DNA from: Dechloromonas hankyongensis
Lineage (GTDB): Bacteria; Pseudomonadota; Gammaproteobacteria; Burkholderiales; Rhodocyclaceae
DNA length: 64,000 nt
Assembly: GCF_022012295.1 (NCBI RefSeq)
Contig: NZ_JAKLTN010000004.1
Span: 113,590-177,589, forward strand
Direction: 5' to 3'
A model generated the notes under the pieces. It was not told where the DNA came from and ran no database searches. It was given only the letters and a program-made list of their open reading frames with translations. Made by a program: the position numbers and the translations under genes. Below are positions 25,056 to 32,694 of this stretch, piece after piece (within the stretch, counting starts at the first letter, position 1; every line of letters starts with the position of its first letter).

Positions 25056-25089
25056 GTAAGTGTTACCGGGGCATGTAAGGCTTACATGC
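25056..25089. promoter_or_regulatory. Tandem palindromes GTAAGnnTTAC
   Basis: GTAAGTGTTAC (25056-25066) and GTAAGGCTTAC (25075-25085), centres 19 bp apart. The second extends to a perfect 19-bp palindrome GCATGTAAG-G-CTTACATGC (25071-25089). They lie downstream of the NtrC-type gene and 40-73 bp before the 114-residue gene. Two turns of helix between sites suggests cooperative dimer binding. Confidence 0.6.
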
Positions 25090-25133
25090 TGCGGCCGGGC
25101 GCCCGTGGAACGCCGGCCGGTGACCGCTGGGTC

Positions 25134-25149
25134 TGCGATTGGCGTTCCC
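25134..25149 (-). promoter_or_regulatory. Weak sigma-54-type promoter candidate for the 114-residue gene
   Basis: Reverse strand: GGGAACG, spacer CCAA, TCGCA. The -24 half equals that at 13289; the -12 half has C for T. The predicted start near 25123 would put the tandem palindromes in the transcribed leader. Confidence 0.35.
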
Positions 25150-25154
25150 GGCGC

Positions 25155-26597
25155 TTAGCGCGTGTCGGTATTGCTGGTGGCCAGCCGCCGCTCGGGCCGG
25201 TGGGGTGGCGGCGGCTTTTCAAGGCTGTCGCCGCTATCCAGCCCATCGTCCGGGGTCTCGGCCTTGCCGCCCTGGTACACGGCGAGGCGGTTGTACAGCG
25301 TTTTCAGGCTGATGCCGAGGACTTCGGCAGCGACACGCTTGACGTTGCCGCACTCGGCCAGGGTGGCCTCGATCAGACGACGGTTGACCTCTTCCAGCGT
25401 GCTGCCGATGCGCACCGTGAGCAGGGAGCTTTCCGGCTCGTGGAAGGGGCTTTCCGGCGGTGCGCCGACATCGAGGATTTCGTCGGACATGATGAACAGG
25501 CGCTGCACGTAATTTTTCAGTTCCCGCACGTTGCCCGGCCAGCTGTGGGCGTAGAGGGAGGCAATGGCGGCCGGCGAGAAGCGTTTGTGGGTGTGTTCCT
25601 CGGCATTGAACTGGTCGAGGAAGTGGCGGGCCAGGAATTCGATGTCGGTACCCCGCTCGCGCAGCGGTGGCAGGTGGATGGGAAAGACGTTCAGACGGTG
25701 GTACAGATCTTCGCGCAGCGTGCCGTCGGCCACCGCCTTTTCCGGCGAGCGATTGGTGGCGGCGATCAGGCGTACATCAGCGGCGATCGGCTCATTGGTG
25801 CCGACGCGCATGAAGGTGCCGGTCTCCAGCACGCGCAGCAGCTTGACCTGCAGTTCGGGACGCATTTCGGTGACTTCGTCGAGGAACAGCGTGCCGCGGT
25901 GGGCGCGCTCGAAAAAGCCGCGGTGCTGGCGGTCGGCGCCGGTAAAACTACCCTTTTCGTGGCCGAACAGCTCGCTTTCGATCAGTTGCGGCGAAATGGC
26001 GCCGCAATTCACCGGCAGAAAGGGCTGCGCCTTGCGTCGGCTGAGGTCGTGGATGGTCTGCGCCGCCAGTTCCTTGCCGACGCCGCTTTCGCCAATCAGC
26101 AGGACATTGGCCGAGGTCGGGGCGACGCGCGCGAACTGGTCGTAGAGCCGGTGCATGGGCGGCGAGCGGCCGAGGGTTTGGCCGAAGCGGCCGAGCCGAC
26201 GCAATTCGTCGCGCAGTTCGACGATTTCGCGGCGCACCTCCTCGGGGCGCGGAATGCGCAGCAGGATGCCGCGCAGCCGTTCGACATCGATCGGCTTGAT
26301 CAGGTAGTCGGCAGCGCCGGCGCGCAAAGCGCCGATGGCCGTTTCGATGCTGGCATTTCCCGTGACGACCACGACATCGGTTACGTTGCCGGGATCGAGA
26401 TCGGCCAGCAACTCAATACCCTGCCCATCCGGCAGTGTCAGGTCGGTGATCAGCAAATCCGGGGCCGAACGGCTGAGATGAGCGCGTGCCGCGCGCAGGG
26501 AACTGGCGCTGGCAATGGTAAATCCCTCGCTGCGGACCAGTTCGGTGATCCAGGCGACGGTCTCGGGGTCGTCATCAACAAGCAACACCTGGGGCAT
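25155..26597 (-). CDS. NtrC-family sigma-54-dependent response regulator
   Basis: 480 residues from ATG 26597 (GGAAAG upstream; an alternative ATG lies seven codons earlier). The receiver domain (1-120) has acceptor Asp in LLITDLTLPDG and the Lys in YLIKPID. The AAA+ domain has Walker A GESGVGKE, the sigma-54 contact loop as GSFTGA in ELFGHEKGSFTGAD, Walker B LFLDEV and sensor RLIAATNRS. A Fis-type HTH (VAAEVLGISLKTLYNRLAVY) and a 35-residue tail follow. All activation residues are present. No histidine kinase adjoins it. With rpoN at 40371 it is the natural activator candidate for the -24/-12 promoters in this window. Confidence 0.93.
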   Translation of the reverse strand: MPQVLLVDDDPETVAWITELVRSEGFTIASASSLRAARAHLSRSAPDLLITDLTLPDGQGIELLADLDPGNVTDVVVVTGNASIETAIGALRAGAADYLIKPIDVERLRGILLRIPRPEEVRREIVELRDELRRLGRFGQTLGRSPPMHRLYDQFARVAPTSANVLLIGESGVGKELAAQTIHDLSRRKAQPFLPVNCGAISPQLIESELFGHEKGSFTGADRQHRGFFERAHRGTLFLDEVTEMRPELQVKLLRVLETGTFMRVGTNEPIAADVRLIAATNRSPEKAVADGTLREDLYHRLNVFPIHLPPLRERGTDIEFLARHFLDQFNAEEHTHKRFSPAAIASLYAHSWPGNVRELKNYVQRLFIMSDEILDVGAPPESPFHEPESSLLTVRIGSTLEEVNRRLIEATLAECGNVKRVAAEVLGISLKTLYNRLAVYQGGKAETPDDGLDSGDSLEKPPPPHRPERRLATSNTDTR

Positions 26598-26703
26598 ACC
26601 GCTTTCCTTGGACTGCAATTGCCACCTGGTCGAGGCGTCAACGAATGGCCTCCCCTTCCCGATGGCTTTTCGTTAAAGTCATGTGCAATGGACAACAGCG
26701 GGG

Positions 26704-26725
26704 GGACGCGGTTCATACCGCGTCC
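26704..26725. terminator. Hairpin between SDR and NtrC-type gene
   Basis: GGACGCGGT and ACCGCGTCC arms, loop TCAT. It lies after the SDR stop on the reverse strand; no U tract, so it may be an attenuator or RNA-stability hairpin. Confidence 0.45.
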
Positions 26726-26748
26726 GGGAGAACTATTCCTGGGTCGCA

Positions 26749-27615
26749 TTAACCGTTGACGATGCGTCCTCCGTTCGGATGGAGTACCTGGCCTGTCATG
26801 TAGGATGAGGCGTCGGTGGCCAGGAAGACCAGGGCGGGGGCCACTTCGTCGGGCTGGCCGGGGCGCTCCATCGGCGTGTTGGCGCCAAAGTGGCCGACCT
26901 CCCCGGCGGCGAAGGTGGAGGGGATGAGCGGGGTCCAGATCGGCCCGGGAGCCACCGCATTGACGCGGATTCCTTTATCGACCAGTTGCAGGGCGAGCGA
27001 GCGGGTGAAGGAGACGATGGCGCCCTTGCTTGCCGAGTAATCGAGCAGATGGGGGCTGCCCAGATAGGCGGTGACCGAGGCGGTGTTGATGATGCGTGCC
27101 CCGGCTTGCAGGTGCGGCAGGGCGGCCTTGGTGCAATAGAACATGGCGAAGACGTTGGTACGGAAGGTGCGTTCGAGCTGCGCGCTGCTGATGTCGGCCA
27201 GACTGTCTTGCGGATGCTGCTCGGCAGCATTGTTGACCAGCACGTCGAGGCGGCCGAATTCGCCGACCACGCGCTCGACGGTCTGCCGGCAGGCCGCTTC
27301 GTCACCCAGGTCGACGGCGATGGCCAAGGCCCGCCGCCCGCAGGCTTCGATGGCCTGGCGGGTTTGCCGCGCATCGTCGCATTCCTCGAGATAGGCGATG
27401 GCGACATCGGCGCCTTCCTTGGCAAAGGCGATTGCGGTCGCCCGTCCGATGCCGCTGTCGCCGCCGGTCACCAGTGCCACCTGGCCTTGCAGGCGGCCGC
27501 TGCCGACGTAGTGGTCGGCGAATGAAGCCGGCGGCGGCTGCATTTCGCTTTCGCGGCCGGGCTGTCGTTCCTGATGCTGGGGCGGCAGGGTCGTCTTGCT
27601 GGATTCGGCGGACAT
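26749..27615 (-). CDS. SDR-family oxidoreductase (general-stress type)
   Basis: 288 residues from ATG 27615. After a 40-residue polar tail, the Rossmann motif is TGGDSGIGRATA, then NNAAEQH, and the catalytic Tyr and Lys in YSASKGA with Ser in NTASVTAYL. The long N-terminus and the NAPGPIWTPLIP-like segment (AVAPGPIWTPL) match the YdaD/YghA subgroup of stress SDRs. The substrate is unknown. It is divergent from DUF421, and the two share a 35-bp back-to-back -24/-12 element. Confidence 0.88.
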   Translation of the reverse strand: MSAESSKTTLPPQHQERQPGRESEMQPPPASFADHYVGSGRLQGQVALVTGGDSGIGRATAIAFAKEGADVAIAYLEECDDARQTRQAIEACGRRALAIAVDLGDEAACRQTVERVVGEFGRLDVLVNNAAEQHPQDSLADISSAQLERTFRTNVFAMFYCTKAALPHLQAGARIINTASVTAYLGSPHLLDYSASKGAIVSFTRSLALQLVDKGIRVNAVAPGPIWTPLIPSTFAAGEVGHFGANTPMERPGQPDEVAPALVFLATDASSYMTGQVLHPNGGRIVNG

Positions 27616-27656
27616 GGAGAAGAGCTCCGTGGGGTAACCGGCAGTGAATGCAGGCG

Positions 27657-27691
27657 TGCAAGCGGCGTGCCGGTGCGGCACGGCCATTGCA
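27657..27691. promoter_or_regulatory. Back-to-back sigma-54-type promoters (SDR and DUF421)
   Basis: Reverse-strand element at 27672-27657: CGGCACG, CCGC, TTGCA. Three bases (GTG) later the forward element at 27676-27691: CGGCACG, GCCA, TTGCA. Both match the sigma-54 consensus TGGCACG-N4-TTGCA at all but the first base. The reverse start is about 31 bp before the SDR. The forward start falls at about 27702, directly at the DUF421 ATG. Confidence 0.7.
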
Positions 27692-27702
27692 CGGCGGGGG
27701 CC

Positions 27703-28236
27703 ATGGCTCCCGACTGGAACACGCTCTTCGTCTTCACCGTCTCGCCGCTCGAACTCGTCGTCCGCGGCACGATCATCTATTTATTCCTGTTCACCGTCTT
27801 CCGCAGCGTGTTGCAGCGCGACATCGGTGCCGTCGGCATCGCCGACGTGCTGGTCATCGTGCTGGTCGCCGATGCCGCCCAGAACGCGATGGCCGCCGAA
27901 TACCGGTCGGTGAGCGACGGCCTGGTGCTGATCTCGACCATCCTCGGCTGGAACCTGCTGCTCGACTATCTCGCCTACCGCTTTCCCGCCTTGCGCCGCC
28001 TGCTGTCGGCGCCGGCAATCTGCCTGGTGCGCGACGGCCGCATCCAGTACCGCAACCTGCGCCGTGAATTCCTCAGCGTCGAGGAACTGCAGGCCAAGCT
28101 GCGCGAGCACGGCATCGACGATCTGGCCGATGTCCGCATGGCGTGCATGGAAAGCGACGGAACGGTCAGCGTGATCCAGCGCGAGCCGGGTAAATCCGAC
28201 GACGCGGCGCAGCGTTCCAAGGGACCGCTCAAATAG
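27703..28236 (+). CDS. DUF421 (YetF/YcaP-like) membrane protein
   Basis: 177 residues. Two or three N-terminal transmembrane helices (LELVVRGTIIYLFLFTVF, GIADVLVIVLVADAAQNAM, GLVLISTILGWNLLLDYLAY), followed by a cytosolic domain with the family phrase REFLSVEELQAKLREHGIDD and DVRMACMESDGTVSVI. Function unknown. GGGGG 6 bp before the ATG may serve as ribosome site. If the promoter at 27676 is real, the message is nearly leaderless. Confidence 0.85.
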   Translation: MAPDWNTLFVFTVSPLELVVRGTIIYLFLFTVFRSVLQRDIGAVGIADVLVIVLVADAAQNAMAAEYRSVSDGLVLISTILGWNLLLDYLAYRFPALRRLLSAPAICLVRDGRIQYRNLRREFLSVEELQAKLREHGIDDLADVRMACMESDGTVSVIQREPGKSDDAAQRSKGPLK

Positions 28237-28256
28237 AAGAGGGTCAAAGGAAGCGC

Positions 28257-28658
28257 TCAGCGCTTGCGGTGGGCGTGCGGGCGGGTCGGGTGGCGGCCGC
28301 TGTTGGCGGGGCGCAGCTGTGCGGACAGGCTTCGCTCGCCCGGGCGGCTCCGGTGCGGTGGCCCATTTTCCGGCCGCCAACGCGGCCGGTGGGGCGGAAC
28401 GACCGGCTGTTCGTCGAGCTGGTCGGACCCCAGCCAGACCAGGAGGCCGCTCAAGGCGCCAATCCCGGCACCGAACAGGGCGGCCCACAGCGCCGGGCCG
28501 GAGCGGCTGCCGATGGCGATGGCGCCGAGCAGACAGACGACGAGGCCGATCAGCGAACCGCGAGACATTTCGGCGTAGAGCGGCAGCACCGGCTGTTCCC
28601 GGCGCCGGGCGCGGCGCAGGGCATGGTGGCGCTGCAGGCGAAGAAAAAGGCGCTTCAT
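28257..28658 (-). CDS. Small membrane protein of unknown function
   Basis: 133 residues. A basic N-terminus (MKRLFLRLQRHHALRRARRR) precedes two transmembrane helices, GSLIGLVVCLLGAIAIGS and ALWAALFGAGIGALSGLLVWL, and a Pro/Arg/His-rich tail. No family recognised. It converges on DUF421 20 bp away and is divergent from the glycoconjugate operon. The start could instead be ATG 28568 (before SRGSLIG), because a -24/-12-like element at 28672 would start RNA only about 3 bases before 28658. Confidence 0.6.
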   Translation of the reverse strand: MKRLFLRLQRHHALRRARRREQPVLPLYAEMSRGSLIGLVVCLLGAIAIGSRSGPALWAALFGAGIGALSGLLVWLGSDQLDEQPVVPPHRPRWRPENGPPHRSRPGERSLSAQLRPANSGRHPTRPHAHRKR

Positions 28659-28671
28659 GGCGGCGGAGGGC

Positions 28672-28687
28672 AGCAAGGGGCATACCC
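28672..28687 (-). promoter_or_regulatory. Sigma-54-type promoter candidate for the small membrane protein
   Basis: Reverse strand: GGGTATG, spacer CCCC, TTGCT. The -24 half is the same as that of DUF1328 at 42356. Confidence 0.45.
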
Positions 28688-28789
28688 GGCGAATCGGGTG
28701 CGTAGTGGCGCGCAATTTTTGCTGCGCCCGGGGCAAAACCGGCACCGACCTGCGGTGGGCGCGGGAAGCATGGCATGGCGACTGGGGCG

Positions 28790-28805
28790 CGGCACAGCGA
28801 TTGCT
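28790..28805 (+). promoter_or_regulatory. Sigma-54-type promoter candidate for the glycoconjugate operon
   Basis: CGGCACA, spacer GCGA, TTGCT, with exact GG-N10-GC spacing. The expected start near 28816 is 48 bp before the first gene. It is the only promoter-like element I see before the nine genes at 28.9-38.4 kb. Confidence 0.55.
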
Positions 28806-28863
28806 GGGGAGTCGCGAGCCGTTTCCGACTCATTCCCCCCTTCCCTTCTCTGGACCTCGGACC

Positions 28864-30138
28864 ATGAAAATTGCCCTGATCAGCGAACATGCCTCGCCGC
28901 TTGCCAGCCCGGGCAGCGTCGATAGCGGCGGCCAGAACGTCTATGTCGCCCAGGTCGCCGCGCACCTGGCGCGGCGCGGCCACCGGGTCGACGTGTTCAC
29001 CCGGCGCGACCAGCCGGAGCAGGCGCCGGTCGTCCACCTGGCGCCCAACCTGCGGGTCGTCCACGTGCCGGCCGGGCCGCCCCGCTTCGTCGCCAAGGAA
29101 GGGCTTCTGTCGTTCATGGCCGAGTTCGCCGGGCATCTGGTCGAGCATTGCCGGCCGGCCAGCCGGCGCTACGACGTGGTGCACGCCAATTTCTTCATGT
29201 CCGGCCAGGTCGCCCTGGCCTTGAAGCGGGCGCTCGGCCTGCCTTTCGTCATCACCTTCCACGCCTTGGGCAAGGTGCGGCGCCAGCACCAGGGCCAGGC
29301 CGACGGTTTTCCGCCTGAGCGCATCGCCATCGAGCAGGAACTGGTCGCCCAGGCTGACCGCATCGTCGCCGAATGCCCGCAGGACCGCGCCGATCTGGTC
29401 GAGCTCTACGCTGCCGACCCGGAACGCGTCGAGATCGTGCCCTGCGGCTTTGACCCGGGCGAACTCGGCCCCGGCGGGCACAGCCTGCGCCACCAATTCG
29501 GCCTGACCGACGACGATTTCGTGGTCCTCCAGCTTGGTCGCCTGGTGCCGCGCAAGGGCATCGACAATGTGATCCGCGCCCTGGCGGTGCTCAAGCGCGA
29601 GCACGGCATCGCCGCCCGCCTGCTGGTGGTCGGCGGCGAAGCGGAGCAGCCCGATCCCCGGCTGACCCCGGAAATCGGCCGCCTGGCCGCCCTCGCCGAG
29701 CGCGAGGGGGTGCGTGACCGGGTGATCTTCACCGGCCGCCAGCCGCGCCACCTGTTGCGCGATTTCTACTGTACCGCCGATGTCTTCGTCACCACGCCCT
29801 GGTACGAGCCGTTCGGCATCACGCCGCTCGAAGCCATGGCCTGCGGCTGCCCGGTGGTCGGCGCCGAGGTCGGTGGCATCAAGTACAGCGTGGTCGATGC
29901 GGTGACCGGTTTCCTCGTCCCGCCGCACGACCCCGCCGCCCTCGCCGGCCGCCTCGCCGTGCTTCGCCACAATCCGGAACTGGGCCGTGCCATGGGCCGC
30001 GCCGGCATGCGCCGGGTACGCGCCGCCTTTACCTGGAAGCAGGTGGTGGCGCAGTTGCACGGCGTCTATGCCGCCGTGCAGGCGCCGCCGCGGCTGACGC
30101 TGGCGGCCGGGATGACGGCGGGGATGGCCGCGCCATGA
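28864..30138 (+). CDS. Family 4 glycosyltransferase
   Basis: 424 residues. N-terminal MKIALISEHASPLASPGSVD followed by SGGQNVYVAQVA is typical of GT4 enzymes related to sucrose-phosphate synthase and mycothiol MshA. The C-terminal donor domain has LGRLVPRKGIDNVIRAL and the E-x7-E motif in EPFGITPLEAMACG. A GT-B retaining transferase in the cytosol. First gene of the operon; ATG 28864 is preferred to a 69-codon upstream extension. The stop overlaps the SDR start (ATGA). Confidence 0.9.
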   Translation: MKIALISEHASPLASPGSVDSGGQNVYVAQVAAHLARRGHRVDVFTRRDQPEQAPVVHLAPNLRVVHVPAGPPRFVAKEGLLSFMAEFAGHLVEHCRPASRRYDVVHANFFMSGQVALALKRALGLPFVITFHALGKVRRQHQGQADGFPPERIAIEQELVAQADRIVAECPQDRADLVELYAADPERVEIVPCGFDPGELGPGGHSLRHQFGLTDDDFVVLQLGRLVPRKGIDNVIRALAVLKREHGIAARLLVVGGEAEQPDPRLTPEIGRLAALAEREGVRDRVIFTGRQPRHLLRDFYCTADVFVTTPWYEPFGITPLEAMACGCPVVGAEVGGIKYSVVDAVTGFLVPPHDPAALAGRLAVLRHNPELGRAMGRAGMRRVRAAFTWKQVVAQLHGVYAAVQAPPRLTLAAGMTAGMAAP

Positions 30139-30866
30139 GCGGGCTACCGCTGGCCGGCAAGACCGCCCTCGTCACCGGCGGCGGCCGTGGCCTCGGTGCG
30201 GCGTTGTGCGAGGCGCTCGCCGTCAGCGGAGCGCGTGTGATCGTCGCCGACGTCAAGGCCGAGCTGGCCGAGGGGCATGCCCGCACGCTGTCCGGTCAGG
30301 GCTTCAAGGCGCGCCCGGCGACCCTCGACGTCGGCGACGCCAGCCAGGTCGCCGGCGTCATCGACGAGATCGTTACCGACGACGGCCGGCTCGACATTCT
30401 GATCAACAATGCCGGCGTCGATTACACCTGCCCGGTCGACGAGCTGGAAGTCGAGCAGTGGGACCACGTCATCGCCACCAACCTGCGTGGCCCCTTCCTG
30501 CTCTCCCGGCTGGCCGCCCGCCACATGAAGCACTCCGGTGGCGGCCACATCGTCAACATCGCCTCCACCGCGGCCAAGCGCGCCTGGCCCAATGCCGCCG
30601 CCTACCACGCCAGCAAGTGGGGGCTGCTCGGCTTTTCGCACGCCCTGCATGCCGAACTGCGGCCGCACGGCATCCGGGTCAGCGCGGTGATCGCCGGCGG
30701 CATGCGCACCCCCTTCCTGCTCGACCGCTTTCCCGACATCGACCGCAACTGCCTGCAGGAACCGTCCAGCGTCGCGGCGGCGGTGCTCGCCGTGCTGCTC
30801 ATGCCGGCGGCCAGCGTGGTCCCCGAGATCAGCGTACTGCCGATGGGGGAAACCTCATGGCCATGA
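30135..30866 (+). CDS. SDR-family NAD(P)-dependent oxidoreductase
   Basis: 243 residues. TGGGRGLGAALCEAL, the NNAG motif in ILINNAGVDY, Ser in NIASTAAKR and the catalytic YHASK are all present. It would oxidise or reduce an alcohol or keto group, probably on a sugar or lipid intermediate of this operon. A 70-bp gap separates it from the HAD gene; a 27-codon frame there is unlikely to be a gene. Confidence 0.88.
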   Translation: MSGLPLAGKTALVTGGGRGLGAALCEALAVSGARVIVADVKAELAEGHARTLSGQGFKARPATLDVGDASQVAGVIDEIVTDDGRLDILINNAGVDYTCPVDELEVEQWDHVIATNLRGPFLLSRLAARHMKHSGGGHIVNIASTAAKRAWPNAAAYHASKWGLLGFSHALHAELRPHGIRVSAVIAGGMRTPFLLDRFPDIDRNCLQEPSSVAAAVLAVLLMPAASVVPEISVLPMGETSWP

Positions 30867-30936
30867 GCCTGCCGGACCGCTCCGGGAAAGGCTTGTCCCC
30901 GCCGGGCGGGACGGCGCGCCGCGCCTGGGACGCCCG

Positions 30937-31554
30937 ATGAACGCGGCGGTCTTTCTCGACAAGGACGGTACCCTGGTACACGACCGCCCCTACAGCGCCG
31001 ATCCGGCCCGCCTGCGCCTGCGGGCCGGGGCCGGCGCCGCGCTGGCCCGGCTGCAGGCGGCCGGCTACCGGCTGATCCTGGCCAGCAATCAGCCGGGCCT
31101 CGCCCTCGGCCGGTTTTCCGCGGCCGACCTCGCCGCCGTCGAGGCGGAACTGGCCCGGCGGCTGGCCCGCCACGGGGTGCGCCTGGACGCTGCCTATTAC
31201 TGCCCGCACCGGCCTGCCGCGGCCGGCGAAGACCCGCCCTGCGCCTGCCGCAAACCGCAGCCCGGCCTGTTGCAGCGGGCCGCCGCCGAGCACGGCATCG
31301 ACCTGCGCCGTTCGTGGATGGTCGGCGACATCCTCGACGACGTCGAAGCCGGACATGCCGCCGGCTGCCGGTCGGTGCTGCTCGACGTCGGCTCGGAAAC
31401 CGTGTGGCGTGCCGGCGCTGGCCGTCGGCCCGATGTCGTGGCCCGCGACTTCGCCGCAGTGGCCACCGCCATCCTGCGCCCGGCCGCGAATGCGGCCTGG
31501 CTGCCGGCGCAGGGCGGCCGGGAAGCCACGGTATCGGGAAAGGAAACGGCATGA
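30937..31554 (+). CDS. GmhB-like HAD phosphatase (heptose-bisphosphate type)
   Basis: 205 residues. HAD motifs: FLDKDGTLV (nucleophile and acid Asp), the Ser-Asn-Gln of ILASNQPG, Lys in CRKPQPG and the acidic pair in VGDILDDVEAG. The zinc-binding loop CPHRPAAAGEDPPCAC is the hallmark of D-glycero-D-manno-heptose-1,7-bisphosphate phosphatase. Together with two GT9 genes it suggests that a heptose enters the product. No gmhA or hldE homologue is in the window, so the precursor must come from elsewhere. Confidence 0.87.
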   Translation: MNAAVFLDKDGTLVHDRPYSADPARLRLRAGAGAALARLQAAGYRLILASNQPGLALGRFSAADLAAVEAELARRLARHGVRLDAAYYCPHRPAAAGEDPPCACRKPQPGLLQRAAAEHGIDLRRSWMVGDILDDVEAGHAAGCRSVLLDVGSETVWRAGAGRRPDVVARDFAAVATAILRPAANAAWLPAQGGREATVSGKETA

Positions 31555-32669
31555 GCGGTAGCGCTGCGGCCAGCACTCCGGTGCCCCTGTGGGCCACCGC
31601 GCATCGCGTGCTAGCCGTACGTCTCGACAACCTGGGTGACGTGCTGATGACCACACCGGCCCTGCGCGCCCTGCACGCCGCGCTACCCGGCCGCCACATC
31701 ACACTGCTCACGTCGCCGGGCGGGGTGGCGGTGGCCCCCTTCGTGCCGGAAATCGACACCGTCGTAGTCGCCGACACGCCGTGGATGCCGGACGGCAATG
31801 CGACGCCGGAGGCGGTGGCGGCGACCGTCGATCTGCTGCGCCGCGGCCATTACGACGCCGTGGTGATCTTTACCGTGTACAGCCAGAATCCGCTGCCCGC
31901 CGCGCTGCTCTGCTGGCTGGCCGGGATACCGCTCAGCCTGGCCCATTGCCGCGAAAATCCCTACCGCCTGCTCAGTCACTGGGTACCCGAGCCCGAGCCG
32001 CACGAAATGGTGCGCCACGAGGTCCGCCGCCAGCTCGATCTGGTCGCCAGCGTCGGCGCCGTCACCGACGACGAACGCCTGTCCTTCCGTCTGCCGCCGG
32101 GCGCCCGGGAAGCGGCGGCAGCCCGCCTGCAGGCGGTCGGCATCGATCCCGGACGGCGCTGGATCGTCCTCCACCCGGGGGCCAGCGCTGCCTCGCGCCG
32201 CTACGCGCCCGAGCAGTTCGCGGCGGTGGCCGAGCTGTTGGGCGCCTGGCCGGACTGCCAGCTGGTGTTCACCGGGGACCGCGTCGAGAGCGGGCTGGTC
32301 GATACCATACGCGGCGGCCTGCACCGCTCGGTCGCCTCGCTGGCCGGCGTTCTCGATCTCGGCCAATTGGCCGCGGTGATCGCCGGCGCGGCGCTGCTCG
32401 TCGCCAACAACACCGGCCCGGTGCATATCGCCGCCGCGCTGGGCACGCCGGTGGTCGACATCTACGCCCTGACCAACCCGCAGCACGCACCCTGGCAGGT
32501 GCCGCACCGTGTCGTCTACCACGACGTGCCGTGCCGCTTCTGCTACCGCAGCGTCTGTCCGCAGAGCCACCACAACTGCCTGCACCTGCTCGATCCGCAG
32601 CGCGTCGCCGGCGCGGCGCGCGAACTGCTCGACGCCGGGGCCGATCGCTGGCCGGCGGTGCCGGCCTGA
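31551..32669 (+). CDS. Family 9 glycosyltransferase (heptosyltransferase-like), copy 1
   Basis: 372 residues from ATG 31551, which overlaps the HAD stop (ATGA). N-terminal LAVRLDNLGDVLMTTPALRA and C-terminal LVANNTGPVHIAAALGTPVV are GT9 signatures. The LHPGAS motif lies near residue 207. A Cys-rich tail (CRFCYRSVCPQSHHNC) follows. Expected to transfer heptose or a related sugar from an ADP/GDP donor. A second GT9 is at 35402. Confidence 0.9.
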   Translation: MSGSAAASTPVPLWATAHRVLAVRLDNLGDVLMTTPALRALHAALPGRHITLLTSPGGVAVAPFVPEIDTVVVADTPWMPDGNATPEAVAATVDLLRRGHYDAVVIFTVYSQNPLPAALLCWLAGIPLSLAHCRENPYRLLSHWVPEPEPHEMVRHEVRRQLDLVASVGAVTDDERLSFRLPPGAREAAAARLQAVGIDPGRRWIVLHPGASAASRRYAPEQFAAVAELLGAWPDCQLVFTGDRVESGLVDTIRGGLHRSVASLAGVLDLGQLAAVIAGAALLVANNTGPVHIAAALGTPVVDIYALTNPQHAPWQVPHRVVYHDVPCRFCYRSVCPQSHHNCLHLLDPQRVAGAARELLDAGADRWPAVPA

Positions 32670-32694
32670 AAACCTGAAAAAAGGAGCCGCGACG

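Noticed and set aside
27781..30060. Long reverse open frame (759 codons) across DUF421 and the GT4 gene
   Set aside because: Antisense to two convincing genes with intact motifs; composition typical of an antisense frame.
30867..30936. A 27-codon frame between the SDR and HAD genes
   Set aside because: Overlaps both neighbours, Arg/Gly/Pro-rich, no ribosome site or motif; treated as intergenic.
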